Shown here: positions 1 to 8,515 of the stretch, in pieces | Position numbering within the stretch: position 1 is the first letter of the stretch | Layout of the letters: each line of letters begins with the position of its first letter | Source of the DNA: Desulfonatronum sp. SC1 | GTDB taxonomy: Bacteria > Desulfobacterota > Desulfovibrionia > Desulfovibrionales > Desulfonatronaceae | DNA: 64,000 bases | Direction of reading: 5' to 3' | NCBI RefSeq assembly: GCF_003046795.1 | Contig: NZ_PZKN01000011.1 | Coordinates: 51,676 to 115,675, forward strand | Program-made: the position numbers and the translations under genes | The notes under the pieces: model-generated | Databases searched by the model: none | What the model was told of the DNA's origin: nothing | The model's input: the letters and a program-made list of their open reading frames with translations, nothing else

Positions 1-1207
1 ATTTTTCGATGGTTTCAAAGGCCAAGGCATTGCCCAGACTGACCAGAAATCCCTGGAGCAAGGCCGGCAACAATTCCCGTTCAGCTTGGTCGTCCTCGGA
101 GCGGGCAAGACAGTTCCCGATTCCAACCAGCCCATACCAATTTTCGTCCACCAGAAACGCGGCGCCGACTTGCGACGTCTCAGCCAATTCCAGAGCCTGG
201 AGTTCGTCTCGGGTCAGCAACTGATAGTGTTTTTCTCCCTGAGCCGGGACAAACGGAGGATGCAGCAGGGAACGGAAAACGGCGTCTAAACGCCGGGCGT
301 CAAAGACCGGGCCCGTGTCGTCGCCGAACCCTCTAGCCGCGACCTCAATACGCTCCTCCCGACGTTCCCAGAGCACGATGAACCCGCGTTGGGCACTGAA
401 CGTGCCCATGACCGACAATAAAAAAGAGGAAAGCAGGGTTTTGGCGTGGAGGTTCCCGCTGAGTTCCCGTGTGGTGTCGCAGATGGACTTGAAGTGAAAA
501 TAACGGCGGTCCAGCCGGGCCTGGATGTCCTGGGCAGCCAGCAGAGCCCGCTGAAGTTCGATGTTTCTCGCTTGCAATTCCTCATTCAAGCCGCGAATGG
601 TCTCATTCACGCACGCGGAGGCCAGGGCGTCCATGAAGGCCGTGACCAGTTGCAGCACGAAATCTTCATCCTGGTGGCCGTACGCCGAGCCGTTGACCTT
701 GGGGCCATAGCCCAAGACTCCGAAACGATGCTCGTCCAGATACCACTCCACCACGACGCGCAACGGCTCGGGCAGGCCGGACTTTTCGGGAGACTCGTTG
801 ATCAGCACGACCAGAACCTGCCGGGAAAGCATCCCGCCCTCGTCTCGAACTTTTGCGGAAACGGACTGAACCGCCTCGGGCAGACGCTCCTTGTCGGACT
901 CGTTCAGGCCGCGCAAGACGATATGCTGACGGCCAGAACGGCGATCCTGGGCGACGAGCAATCCCTGAGCCGTTCCCAGGGCCCCCATGCTCATCAGGAC
1001 GAAGGCCTCCATGACCTCCACCGGGTCGGTCAATCGACTCAGTTCGCTGACCGTCTCGAACAGGGCATCCAGATGAAAGGCACGTAGGTCTCCGGAAGCC
1101 ACACCCAACGCCTCTTTGGGAGAGGCGTTGGGTGCATCTTTTGATGCGTCAACTGATGCATTTAACGACGGTCCCGCTGAAGGGTTCGGAGCCTGCCGCT
1201 GATTCAT
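1..1207 (-). CDS. GAF-domain signalling protein, 3' part outside window
   Basis: An open frame runs from an ATG at 1207 (preceded by GAGGAG) leftward to the window edge with no stop, giving about 402 visible residues beginning MNQRQAPNPSAG. Residues about 45-190 and 240-395 look like two GAF-type sensor modules separated by a coiled-coil stretch rich in E/Q/L (around residues 200-225). No catalytic domain is visible, so the output (histidine kinase, GGDEF, HD-GYP or none) lies beyond the window. It is the last visible gene of a leftward set that includes a thioredoxin-like protein, a receiver-STAS protein and a histidine kinase. Its early coding region contains a perfect 14-bp inverted repeat. 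Specificity of the GAF modules cannot be read from the sequence. Confidence 0.7.
   Translation of the reverse strand, partial: MNQRQAPNPSAGPSLNASVDASKDAPNASPKEALGVASGDLRAFHLDALFETVSELSRLTDPVEVMEAFVLMSMGALGTAQGLLVAQDRRSGRQHIVLRGLNESDKERLPEAVQSVSAKVRDEGGMLSRQVLVVLINESPEKSGLPEPLRVVVEWYLDEHRFGVLGYGPKVNGSAYGHQDEDFVLQLVTAFMDALASACVNETIRGLNEELQARNIELQRALLAAQDIQARLDRRYFHFKSICDTTRELSGNLHAKTLLSSFLLSVMGTFSAQRGFIVLWERREERIEVAARGFGDDTGPVFDARRLDAVFRSLLHPPFVPAQGEKHYQLLTRDELQALELAETSQVGAAFLVDENWYGLVGIGNCLARSEDDQAERELLPALLQGFLVSLGNALAFETIEK
1102..1134. repeat. Perfect 14-bp inverted repeat inside the GAF gene
   Basis: Arms 1102-1115 and 1121-1134 are exact reverse complements around a 5-nt loop. They lie about 25 codons into the coding sequence of the leftward GAF protein. 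There is no T-run for a terminator on the minus strand. It could be a small inserted repeat in a poorly conserved N-terminal linker or an RNA structure affecting translation. Confidence 0.6.
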
Positions 1208-1279
1208 GTCGTCTCCTCGAGCGACTCCCCGGCATTTCAGGCCAAGGAGGCCGGTGAGTTGGAATCAGAAAAACGAGAT

Positions 1280-1843
1280 TCAGGGTAGCTGTTTGAGCGT
1301 GTTGTAGAGACTGCTGGTATCTGAACGGCCCAGATGGGTGTAGAGGATGGAACCTTCCCGGTCCAAAAGCAGGGTATACGGCGTGTCTGGTTCGCCGATC
1401 AGTTTGTGCAGAATGTAGTCCCCATCCTGGAAAATGGGGAAGGGAAAGCGCCACGTCCGATGGAGATGCTCGATTTCCATCGGGGTGGCTCCAGCGGCCA
1501 CGGCGACCATGGCCAGCTTGCCCGCCAGTTCCGCGTCGCGCTGGATGCGTTGATACAGACGCAGGATGTCTGGGGCCTGATTATGGCAGACGGGACAGTA
1601 AACACCAACGATCTCAATCAGGAAGAAATCCTTCTCCATGTCCGCCAGGGCCACGCTGGCCTGATCCTCCCCAAGTTCCAGATAAACTCGATGGTCCGGA
1701 ACCTCCGGAGCGGGGAACACAAAAGCCAAAATCTCCGGGTGTCGCTCACCGACGCCCAGTGGCCCGGCGGCGGAAACCTGACCGGCGAGCAAGGCCAGCG
1801 ACAACCACACCAGAACCAAATACTTGCCTGCAAATCCGCGCAT
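1280..1843 (-). CDS. Exported thioredoxin-fold protein (TlpA/AhpC-like)
   Basis: 187 aa with an N-terminal signal peptide (VLVWLSLALLAGQVSAAG) followed by a thioredoxin-like domain. The active-site-like CPVC occurs in the context GVYCPVCHNQAPDI, and the cis-Pro region is TPYTLLLD. The domain resembles TlpA/AhpC-TSA family proteins, which act in the periplasm as thiol reductants or peroxide reductases. A GGAG precedes the start. It lies 36 nt downstream of the receiver-STAS gene on the same strand, so it may belong to the same sensory operon. The real partner is unknown; the link to redox sensing is inference, supported only by the Cys-rich insert in the upstream kinase. Confidence 0.75.
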   Translation of the reverse strand: MRGFAGKYLVLVWLSLALLAGQVSAAGPLGVGERHPEILAFVFPAPEVPDHRVYLELGEDQASVALADMEKDFFLIEIVGVYCPVCHNQAPDILRLYQRIQRDAELAGKLAMVAVAAGATPMEIEHLHRTWRFPFPIFQDGDYILHKLIGEPDTPYTLLLDREGSILYTHLGRSDTSSLYNTLKQLP

Positions 1844-1879
1844 ATCCGTATTCTCCGGTAATTATGATAAAAAGTGGCT

Positions 1880-2608
1880 TCAAACCGGCATGCCGCTCAA
1901 CACGGAGCGAGCCTCGGCTTCATCGTGAACGATCCGGGCCAGTTTGGTCACCCCGACCATTTCGAACACCTTGCGAAAATTCTCGGCCAGACCAGTGAGG
2001 ATCACGGATTGGCCGCGCTGCTTGCTTTCCGTAAGGAGTTGGATCAGCACGGCGATGCCGGCACCGTTGATCGAGGCGTTCTCGTTGAAACGAAAAAGGA
2101 TTTTGGGGACGTTCCAGGCCGAGATATGACCGTAAGCCTCCAGCAGCACCGGTTCGGAAGCGGCGTTGACGTTACCGCGGATGTCGATGCAGGCCATATC
2201 GTCCTCCTGGACCCAGGAAATCTCCCTTTCCTCGTTTTCGGCCATGATCAGCCGCTCCTCGGCGCGCCGCAGGGCTTGGTCCAGAGCGGCCTTCTGAATC
2301 GGCTTGTTGATGAAGTCCGTGGCGTCCATGTTCAGCGCGCGAATGGCCAGATCCAGGTCCCCGTGCCCGGTGATGATGATCACCTCGGCCAGGGGATTGA
2401 TCTCCTTAATGCGCTTGAGGACCTCCAGTCCGTCCATCCCTGGCATCTTGATGTCCGTGATCACGATGGCCGGTTGCTCTTTCTTGAAAACGACCAACCC
2501 TTCCTCGCCGTTTTCCGCGGTGAACACCGTGAATCCGTAGGCGTTCAAAAACAGGCGAAACATGGACAGGGTGGGTTTTTCATCGTCGATAACGAGAATT
2601 TTGCGCAT
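1880..2608 (-). CDS. Response regulator with REC and STAS domains
   Basis: 242 aa. Residues 3-120 form a receiver domain with acidic pocket D8-D9, phosphoacceptor D52 (VITDIKMPG), T80 and K102. Residues about 130-240 resemble a STAS / anti-anti-sigma domain (NASINGAGIAVLIQLL, then a conserved amphipathic C-terminal helix region). There is no DNA-binding domain, so output is probably by protein interaction, as in partner-switching systems. It starts 15 nt after the stop of the upstream histidine kinase, its likely phosphodonor. Confidence 0.85.
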   Translation of the reverse strand: MRKILVIDDEKPTLSMFRLFLNAYGFTVFTAENGEEGLVVFKKEQPAIVITDIKMPGMDGLEVLKRIKEINPLAEVIIITGHGDLDLAIRALNMDATDFINKPIQKAALDQALRRAEERLIMAENEEREISWVQEDDMACIDIRGNVNAASEPVLLEAYGHISAWNVPKILFRFNENASINGAGIAVLIQLLTESKQRGQSVILTGLAENFRKVFEMVGVTKLARIVHDEAEARSVLSGMPV

Positions 2609-2623
2609 CAGCTAGGCCTCCAT

Positions 2624-4651
2624 TCATTCCTGAGCAACGGGGAACGAAAGCACGAAGGTCGTCCCTTCGCCCCCCTCACTCGTGATGTCGATGGTCCCAT
2701 CATAATCCTTGATGATACCGTAGGAAATGGACAGCCCGAGCCCCATGCCCATCCCCGTCTGCTTGGTGGTGAAAAACGGATCGAAAATCTTTTCCGCCAC
2801 GGACGGACTCATCCCGCACCCGGTATCCGACACGCTCAGACAAACCCGGTCGTGGTCCAGGAAGGAGCGGATCACGATATCTCGTCTTCCTTCCTCTTCC
2901 AAGGTTTTATACCGGTCCTGAATTGCATCCCGGGCGTTGGTGACCAAATTGAACAAGACCTGTTCCAAGCGATTCACATGGGCCAGCACCGGAGGGATAC
3001 TCTCGTCCAGGTCAAGAGTAACTACAATGTTTTGCAGGCTCAACTGGTGGGCCATGATGGACATCACCCCGCGCACCGGCTTGTTGATGTCGATGGGTTC
3101 CTTCGAAAAGTCGGACTTGCGTCCGAATTCTCGCAAATGATTGATGATTTCCGTGGCACGATCAACTTGGGCGCTCATTTCACTGCTGATTTCCCGCAAA
3201 CTCTCATCGGAAAGCGGCATCTGCTCGTTCACCGCCATGTCTAGGAATTCACTGCCCATCTTGATCATGTTTAAAGGCTGATTCAGCTCATGGGCGATCC
3301 CCGCGGAAAGCTGACCCAGGCTGGTCATCTTGCTGGCCTGGATCAGCTGGGCATCCTTTTCCAGCATCTCCGTGATGTCCGAAGTGGAGACGATGATCGC
3401 GTCACGCTCCAGATAGCGCGTTTTGCAGGCTACCACGTTCACGTAAAAAGGCACTTCACCTTTCTTAAAATGCATGGCCTTGGGATAAATGAAACTCTCG
3501 GAACTCGGATTGTCTCGGAAAAAAGCGGAGAATCGATTCTTGAACTCCGGCGCCAACTCCAGAAACGACGTCTTGAGCATTTCCTCCTTGGAATAGTCGT
3601 AGATGGTCAAGGCGCTGGGATTGGCATCAAGAATCCGGAAAGTGCGGGTGCTGAGCACGAAAATCGGGGCCGGCCCACTTCGAAACAAGGAACGATACTT
3701 TTCCTCGGACTCGCGGACCCGATTACGGTAGAGCTTGATACTGCGAACCATGTACTTGAAGGAGTCCGCCAATTGCAACACTTCGTCGCCGGATTTTTTC
3801 TTTTTAATGACGCAGTCGATGCAGTAGGCGGGCTTCTCCGGGGTGTAGTCGGGGCTGAACCGGCCCAGGGTCTTGTCCACGTGCCAGCAGGGCAGGTCCA
3901 TGTTGTAGTAGGCCGGGCAGTGCTCCTCTTTGTCCGCTTCATCCAGCCCCAAAGGCTTCATGTCCAGGTTTCCCCGGGTGATTTCGTCGGCCAGCTTGGT
4001 TAACTGGGTCAAAGATCTGGTCACGTACTTGGAAAGTTTATGGCTGACCAGAAAAATGATGACGATAATTGCGCTGATAAATCCAAGAAACGTGATGCGC
4101 AGCTTGGCGATCAGTTGGTCGATGTGCTTTTGCTTCAGTCCGACGTGAACGGTGCCGATGGGGTAGATGCCCTCCCAGATCGGCACGGCTATGTCGTAGA
4201 CCGGGGCGTCGTCGATGGTCAACTGGGCCACGCTGTACTGCTTGTCCGCTGGAATGGGGTTGGCGGAGCTCAAGGGCTCCGGAAACGGACGGATGAATGT
4301 GTGGGACAGGACATTGCGCTCGTCGTCCAGGATGAAGATATACTCCACGAGCATCCGCCGCTCGCCCAGTTGGGCGGCATCGAAAATCAGGCTGACCAGA
4401 TTCGGGTGGTCCCGGGTCAGCACGTAGCCGCGGCCCTGGTCGGCGATGCTTTGGGCGATGGCAATCCCGCGGGCGGTCAGTTCATTGACCAGACTGGTGA
4501 TCAAGATCCACCTGGCCAACAGGGCGATGGTTGCGCTGATGACCAATACCATGGCCAGGGTGGAGAAAAAAATCTTGTTCTTCAGGCTGATTTCCCGCAG
4601 AGCGGTCAGCATGGTCTTCGGCGTCGAGCTTAACCGTTGTGTATTCGGCAA
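2624..4651 (-). CDS. Membrane sensor histidine kinase with Cys-rich HAMP-region insert
   Basis: 675 aa. Transmembrane helices at about 27-52 and 186-204 flank a periplasmic sensor region of about 130 aa. A HAMP-like segment (205-300) is interrupted by an insert with four cysteines (C245, C255, C277, C280; motifs LPCWH and CIDC). A PAS domain follows (about 315-430), then HisKA with H454 (GIAHELNQPLN) and a HATPase with N-box NLVTNARDAI, DTGCGM and GMGMGLGLS. The gene starts 5 nt after the stop of a LivK-like binding lipoprotein and is followed by a REC-STAS gene. The binding protein probably presents a ligand to this kinase; the Cys cluster could bind metal or sense redox (inference). Confidence 0.9.
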   Translation of the reverse strand: MPNTQRLSSTPKTMLTALREISLKNKIFFSTLAMVLVISATIALLARWILITSLVNELTARGIAIAQSIADQGRGYVLTRDHPNLVSLIFDAAQLGERRMLVEYIFILDDERNVLSHTFIRPFPEPLSSANPIPADKQYSVAQLTIDDAPVYDIAVPIWEGIYPIGTVHVGLKQKHIDQLIAKLRITFLGFISAIIVIIFLVSHKLSKYVTRSLTQLTKLADEITRGNLDMKPLGLDEADKEEHCPAYYNMDLPCWHVDKTLGRFSPDYTPEKPAYCIDCVIKKKKSGDEVLQLADSFKYMVRSIKLYRNRVRESEEKYRSLFRSGPAPIFVLSTRTFRILDANPSALTIYDYSKEEMLKTSFLELAPEFKNRFSAFFRDNPSSESFIYPKAMHFKKGEVPFYVNVVACKTRYLERDAIIVSTSDITEMLEKDAQLIQASKMTSLGQLSAGIAHELNQPLNMIKMGSEFLDMAVNEQMPLSDESLREISSEMSAQVDRATEIINHLREFGRKSDFSKEPIDINKPVRGVMSIMAHQLSLQNIVVTLDLDESIPPVLAHVNRLEQVLFNLVTNARDAIQDRYKTLEEEGRRDIVIRSFLDHDRVCLSVSDTGCGMSPSVAEKIFDPFFTTKQTGMGMGLGLSISYGIIKDYDGTIDITSEGGEGTTFVLSFPVAQE

Positions 4652-4656
4652 AATGT

Positions 4657-5898
4657 CTACTCCGAATAAGCCGCCGACGGATCATGCGGTATTTCCGTCG
4701 TGAGTCGGTTCCAGTCGGTCAAGATAACCAGACGTCCGTCCTGGATGATCGTAAAGTAAACCCGCTCCAGCCCTTGATGGTTCGTCGGCCCGAAGGACAA
4801 GGTGTTGGCGATGCCCAGGGAATATTGCTGAACGGACTGAATGGCGTCGATGAAACGCGCCCTGCTCAGGTTGCGTCCGGCCCTTCGCAACCCCTCCACC
4901 AAGACCTTGGCGTTGATGTAGCCTTCCAGGGCCACAAGATTAGGCTGATCCTCCGGAAAAGCCCGTTTATGCCGCTCCAGATACTCCACCACGCCCCACA
5001 ACAAGGCCTGAGATTCCAACGAGTCCGGAGGGGGAACCACCTGGGAGATGATGACCCCGTCCCCGTCCTTGCCCAGAATACGGGCCAACTCCTCGGACCC
5101 GACGAAAGAGACGTTGTGAAACAACGGAGAAAAGCCTCGAGATCGGGCCTGTTTGATGAATTTCGCGCAGGCGTCGTAGGTCCCGACCATGATCACGGCC
5201 TCGGCCTGGGATTCCATGATTGCCTCCAAGCCCTCTTCTATGTCCTGGGTGCCGCGGGTGTAGCTGCCTCTGGCCACCGGGGCCAGTTCATAAGCCCGCA
5301 GGGCCAGTTCCGTACCCTTCAGTCCGTCGAAGCCATAGGCGTCGTATTGGTAAAATACGGCTATCCGGGTCAGCCCGAGGTCTTCGACGAAATGACGGAC
5401 GACTTCCTGGGTTTCCTGATAGTACGAGGCGCGAATATTTATAATATTCCGGTTGAACGGTTCTCGAAACGCATTCGCCCCGCTGAATATCCCCAAAAGT
5501 GGAATCTGAGCCTGTTCGATTAACGGGAGAATCTTGACAGTGGTCGGAGTGCCGACGTAACTGAAGAGCGCAAAAACTTGGTCGTCAACGATCAGCTTCT
5601 GCGTGTTCGCCAGACACCTTGGCGGATCATACCCATCATCATAGGCGATCACCCGGATTCTGCGCCCATGCACCCCGCCCTGTTCGTTGACATGGTTGAT
5701 GTACGACAACGCCCCATTTAGGGTCTGTGTCCCCAAAAAACCTGCATGCCCGCTGAGCGCCAACGACGAGCCGATCAAAATCTCCGACTCGCTCACCCCC
5801 GGAACATCGTTCAGTGGCGAGTCATCATGGACGCTTTGGGTGCAGGAGAGAAGGAGGGCGACCACGGCAAACATCGAAAAAAGCTGGTGAATTTTCAC
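4657..5898 (-). CDS. LivK-type periplasmic binding lipoprotein
   Basis: About 413 aa from a GTG at 5898 preceded by AGGGAGA; an in-frame ATG lies 10 codons upstream at 5928 but has poor spacing. The N-terminus is a lipoprotein signal with lipobox LLLSC. The body matches type-I periplasmic binding proteins of branched-chain amino acid / amide ABC transporters (EILIGSSLALSGHAGFLG; VIAYDDGYDP; IAVFYQYDAYG). No permease or ATPase genes follow; instead a histidine kinase starts 5 nt downstream. I infer it serves as a sensory co-receptor rather than a transporter component. Ligand unknown. Confidence 0.85.
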   Translation of the reverse strand: MKIHQLFSMFAVVALLLSCTQSVHDDSPLNDVPGVSESEILIGSSLALSGHAGFLGTQTLNGALSYINHVNEQGGVHGRRIRVIAYDDGYDPPRCLANTQKLIVDDQVFALFSYVGTPTTVKILPLIEQAQIPLLGIFSGANAFREPFNRNIINIRASYYQETQEVVRHFVEDLGLTRIAVFYQYDAYGFDGLKGTELALRAYELAPVARGSYTRGTQDIEEGLEAIMESQAEAVIMVGTYDACAKFIKQARSRGFSPLFHNVSFVGSEELARILGKDGDGVIISQVVPPPDSLESQALLWGVVEYLERHKRAFPEDQPNLVALEGYINAKVLVEGLRRAGRNLSRARFIDAIQSVQQYSLGIANTLSFGPTNHQGLERVYFTIIQDGRLVILTDWNRLTTEIPHDPSAAYSE

Positions 5899-6051
5899 GA
5901 ACGCAATCTCCCTGGAAATATTGGCCATTCATCCGCGATTACTGGGCATAATGAACGAACCGCTTGCAGCGGGCCGCTTTTTCTCATAAGGATGTTAATC
6001 CTGTAACCCATTTATCATATGTCTGACAACAACAATTCGAGAGGTACAATC

Positions 6052-6744
6052 ATGTCTTTCCGATCCCTGCGCGCGTACTTTTTCGTTTTCGCCACCCTGC
6101 TTCTGATTTCCTGCGGCGGCGGGAGCACCGTCACGGCGGTCTCCTTGACAGCCGATTCCAACGAAGTAGCCGTTGGAGGAAGAACCCTAATTACAGCCCA
6201 GGCTGCCAATAGCATCACCGAAAACCCCATGGGCGAGAAAGTAACTTTTACCATCCGACACAACGAAAGTGGTTCACGCCTTGATATAATTAATGATCGA
6301 CTTGATGCAGGTACTGGAAATGAAAATCCCAAAGCTCAAGCACTATTCTTTGCTGGACCAAGAGAAGGCACTGACATTATTGAGGCTTCGTTCGAAAGCG
6401 GAGCCCGGGCTACCACCACAATCAAAGTTGGTGAAGGCGTGGTCCTGGGCAATATTCGCCTTGAAGCTTTCAGCCTGGGAGGTGCAGACTCTCAATCAAC
6501 CGGATGGCGAATTCGGGCCACTGTCACCGACACCCGCGGCTTCCCAGCAGTGGATGTGACCGTGTCGTTCAGCACCAACAACGGTGAATTAGATATCAAA
6601 GATACTGGCAAGGGAGTCGGGAAAACTAATGATGCTGGTATTGCGGAAGCTTTGCTCACAGGCCTTCAATCTGACAGAGGTGCCAGGGTCTGGGCCACGG
6701 CTGGCGGAATCACAGTGTCCATCGATGTCGGCCCCAGAAACTAA
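6052..6744 (+). CDS. Lipoprotein with bacterial Ig-like (Big_1) domain
   Basis: 230 aa from ATG 6052, chosen over ATG 6019 because GAGAGG sits just upstream and the signal peptide then starts correctly (MSFRSLRAYFFVFATLLLISC, lipobox LISC). After a Gly-rich tether, the C-terminal ~110 residues show an invasin-type Ig-like pattern (VTDTRGFPAVDVTVSFSTN, then NDAGIAEALLTGL). Such domains occur in surface-exposed or adhesive proteins. Function otherwise unknown. A MITE-like element lies 76 bp downstream. Confidence 0.7.
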   Translation: MSFRSLRAYFFVFATLLLISCGGGSTVTAVSLTADSNEVAVGGRTLITAQAANSITENPMGEKVTFTIRHNESGSRLDIINDRLDAGTGNENPKAQALFFAGPREGTDIIEASFESGARATTTIKVGEGVVLGNIRLEAFSLGGADSQSTGWRIRATVTDTRGFPAVDVTVSFSTNNGELDIKDTGKGVGKTNDAGIAEALLTGLQSDRGARVWATAGGITVSIDVGPRN

Positions 6745-6820
6745 TCTCCTTGGCGTTATTTTCATTCATTTGTCGGCTATCCTGTTATGTAGTTTTTACC
6801 CACATCCCAGTACGAAGATT

Positions 6821-6938
6821 ACTGCAAAAAGTCCCGAAAAGCCGAAATCAGTCATATCGGCGATAGTCGGTATCCGGTTTTCTGGCGGTAGAAGCGGCGC
6901 ACCTTCCGTTTTTAAAAGGGAGGATGACTTTTTGCAGT
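6821..6938. mobile_element. 118-bp MITE-like element with 13-bp terminal inverted repeats
   Basis: The ends ACTGCAAAAAGTC (6821-6833) and GACTTTTTGCAGT (6926-6938) are perfect inverted repeats enclosing about 92 bp with no convincing gene. The same terminal sequence is found at 63035, just upstream of the IS1182-like transposase, with 16 matching bases including two flanking T residues. This suggests a non-autonomous derivative mobilised by that IS. No clear target duplication could be seen. Confidence 0.7.
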
Positions 6939-7012
6939 GACATCATTACGGGTTAAAGCAAAACTTCTTTTCCACCAGGACAAAGCATAACTTCGTCGAG
7001 GAGGAACAATTA

Positions 7013-8428
7013 ATGTTCTCTTTACCAAAGAAAGTATTGTCTACTTTTGCCTTGCTTTTATTATGGACCGTCGCCCCCGCCCACTCCCGCCTCCCCGAAT
7101 TCACCGACCTTGCTGAAAAGTCCGCCCCGGCAGTGGTGAACATCAGTTCCGTTCGGGTTGTGTCTGGTGAGAATCCCATGCGGCAATTTTTTTCTCCGTT
7201 TCAACGCCGCGGTGGGCCTTTTGACGATTTTTTTGAGCAGTTCGAGCGATTTTTCGGGGACCAGGCACCCGCCAGGCGTTCCCAGTCTTTGGGGTCCGGC
7301 TTCATCATTTCGTCCGACGGGTACATCGTCACCAACAACCATGTGATCCGGGACGCTACGGAGATCACGGTAAACCTCCTGGACAGTGCAGACTCGTATA
7401 AGGCCGAGGTTGTCGGACGGGACGCGGAGACGGACTTGGCCTTGCTGAAAATTGAGGCTGACCGGCCCCTGCCCGTATTGGAGTTCGGGGATTCAGACCA
7501 AGCCAAGGTCGGTCAGTGGGTGGTGGCCATCGGGAATCCTTTCGGCTTAGCCCATACGGTGACCGCCGGGATAGTTAGCGCCAAGGGCCGGATCATCGGC
7601 TCCGGGCCCTACGACGACTTCATCCAGACCGACGCATCCATCAACCCCGGCAACAGCGGCGGTCCGTTGCTGGACATGCGGGGGCGAGTAATCGGGATCA
7701 ACACGGCCATCGTCGCCTCGGGCCAGGGCATCGGCTTCGCCATCCCCAGCAACATGGCCCGCGGGATCATCGCCCAGTTGCAGGAAAACAAAATGGTTCA
7801 ACGAGGATGGCTGGGCGTGACCATTCAGGACCTGGACGACAACTCGGCCCGGGCCCTGGGCTTGACTTCGACCCGAGGCGCGTTGATCGCCGAGGTGATC
7901 CCAGATGAACCCGCCGCCAAGGCGGGATTACGCTCCGGTGACGTGGTGGTTTCCATCAACGGGCAAACGGTAGTGGACTCCAGTTCTCTGCTACGGGTCG
8001 TGGCCCAGCAGACCCCGGGTGAATCAGTTAAGGTCGAGGTGATGCGCCAAGGCAAAAAGCAGTCCTTCGCCGTCACCCTGGGCACCCGGGATCCTGAGCG
8101 TCTGGCTCAGCGAGGTGTGCCGTCCCCAAGTGAGGACCAGGAAACATCCTTGGGCATTTCCCTACGCCCGATTGACGAGCGTGAGGCCAGGGCCATGGGC
8201 ATGACCCGCCCGCAGGGCCTGCTGGTCACCGCCGTGGAGGTCGAATCCGAAGCCGCTCGCGCCGATGTTCGCGCCGGTGACATCGTCATGGAAGCCAACC
8301 AGCAGCCCGTCAACTCCATAGACGACTTTCAACGAATCCTCCGTGAAGACGCCGCGGAAAAAGGCGTGGTCATGCTACTCATCCGCCGACAGGCCCAGAC
8401 CATCTTCCGAACCATTCCCCTGGAATAG
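7013..8428 (+). CDS. degP: DegP/HtrA-family periplasmic serine protease
   Basis: 471 aa with a signal peptide ending near residue 25. The trypsin-like domain carries the catalytic triad H110 (TNNHVI), D141 (ETDLALLK) and S215 (PGNSGGPL). Two PDZ domains follow (about 270-360 and 375-465). This is the standard Do-type architecture: a periplasmic protease/chaperone handling misfolded envelope proteins. Residues 55-85 form a Phe/Gln-rich LA-loop-like segment. The start is preceded by GAGGAGG. It is closed by a strong rho-independent terminator at 8451-8482, so it is probably transcribed alone. Confidence 0.93.
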   Translation: MFSLPKKVLSTFALLLLWTVAPAHSRLPEFTDLAEKSAPAVVNISSVRVVSGENPMRQFFSPFQRRGGPFDDFFEQFERFFGDQAPARRSQSLGSGFIISSDGYIVTNNHVIRDATEITVNLLDSADSYKAEVVGRDAETDLALLKIEADRPLPVLEFGDSDQAKVGQWVVAIGNPFGLAHTVTAGIVSAKGRIIGSGPYDDFIQTDASINPGNSGGPLLDMRGRVIGINTAIVASGQGIGFAIPSNMARGIIAQLQENKMVQRGWLGVTIQDLDDNSARALGLTSTRGALIAEVIPDEPAAKAGLRSGDVVVSINGQTVVDSSSLLRVVAQQTPGESVKVEVMRQGKKQSFAVTLGTRDPERLAQRGVPSPSEDQETSLGISLRPIDEREARAMGMTRPQGLLVTAVEVESEAARADVRAGDIVMEANQQPVNSIDDFQRILREDAAEKGVVMLLIRRQAQTIFRTIPLE

Positions 8429-8450
8429 CTCCCTCTCTTCAAACAGCCTC

Positions 8451-8482
8451 AAAAGGCGGCGCGACAACGCGCCGCCTTTTTT
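8451..8482 (+). terminator. Rho-independent terminator after degP
   Basis: A 13-bp stem (8451-8463 with 8468-8480) with loop ACAA and a run of six T. Confidence 0.92.
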
Positions 8483-8515
8483 ATTGTGCTTTCTCCATGG
8501 ATCGACTATGCGGCG

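Noticed and set aside
1874..3244. 456-aa plus-strand open frame
   Set aside because: Lies opposite the response regulator and kinase genes, whose motifs are unmistakable; no family features.
6816..6943. Target-site duplication of the MITE
   Set aside because: Flanks (AGATT left, GACAT right) do not match at any length I tried.
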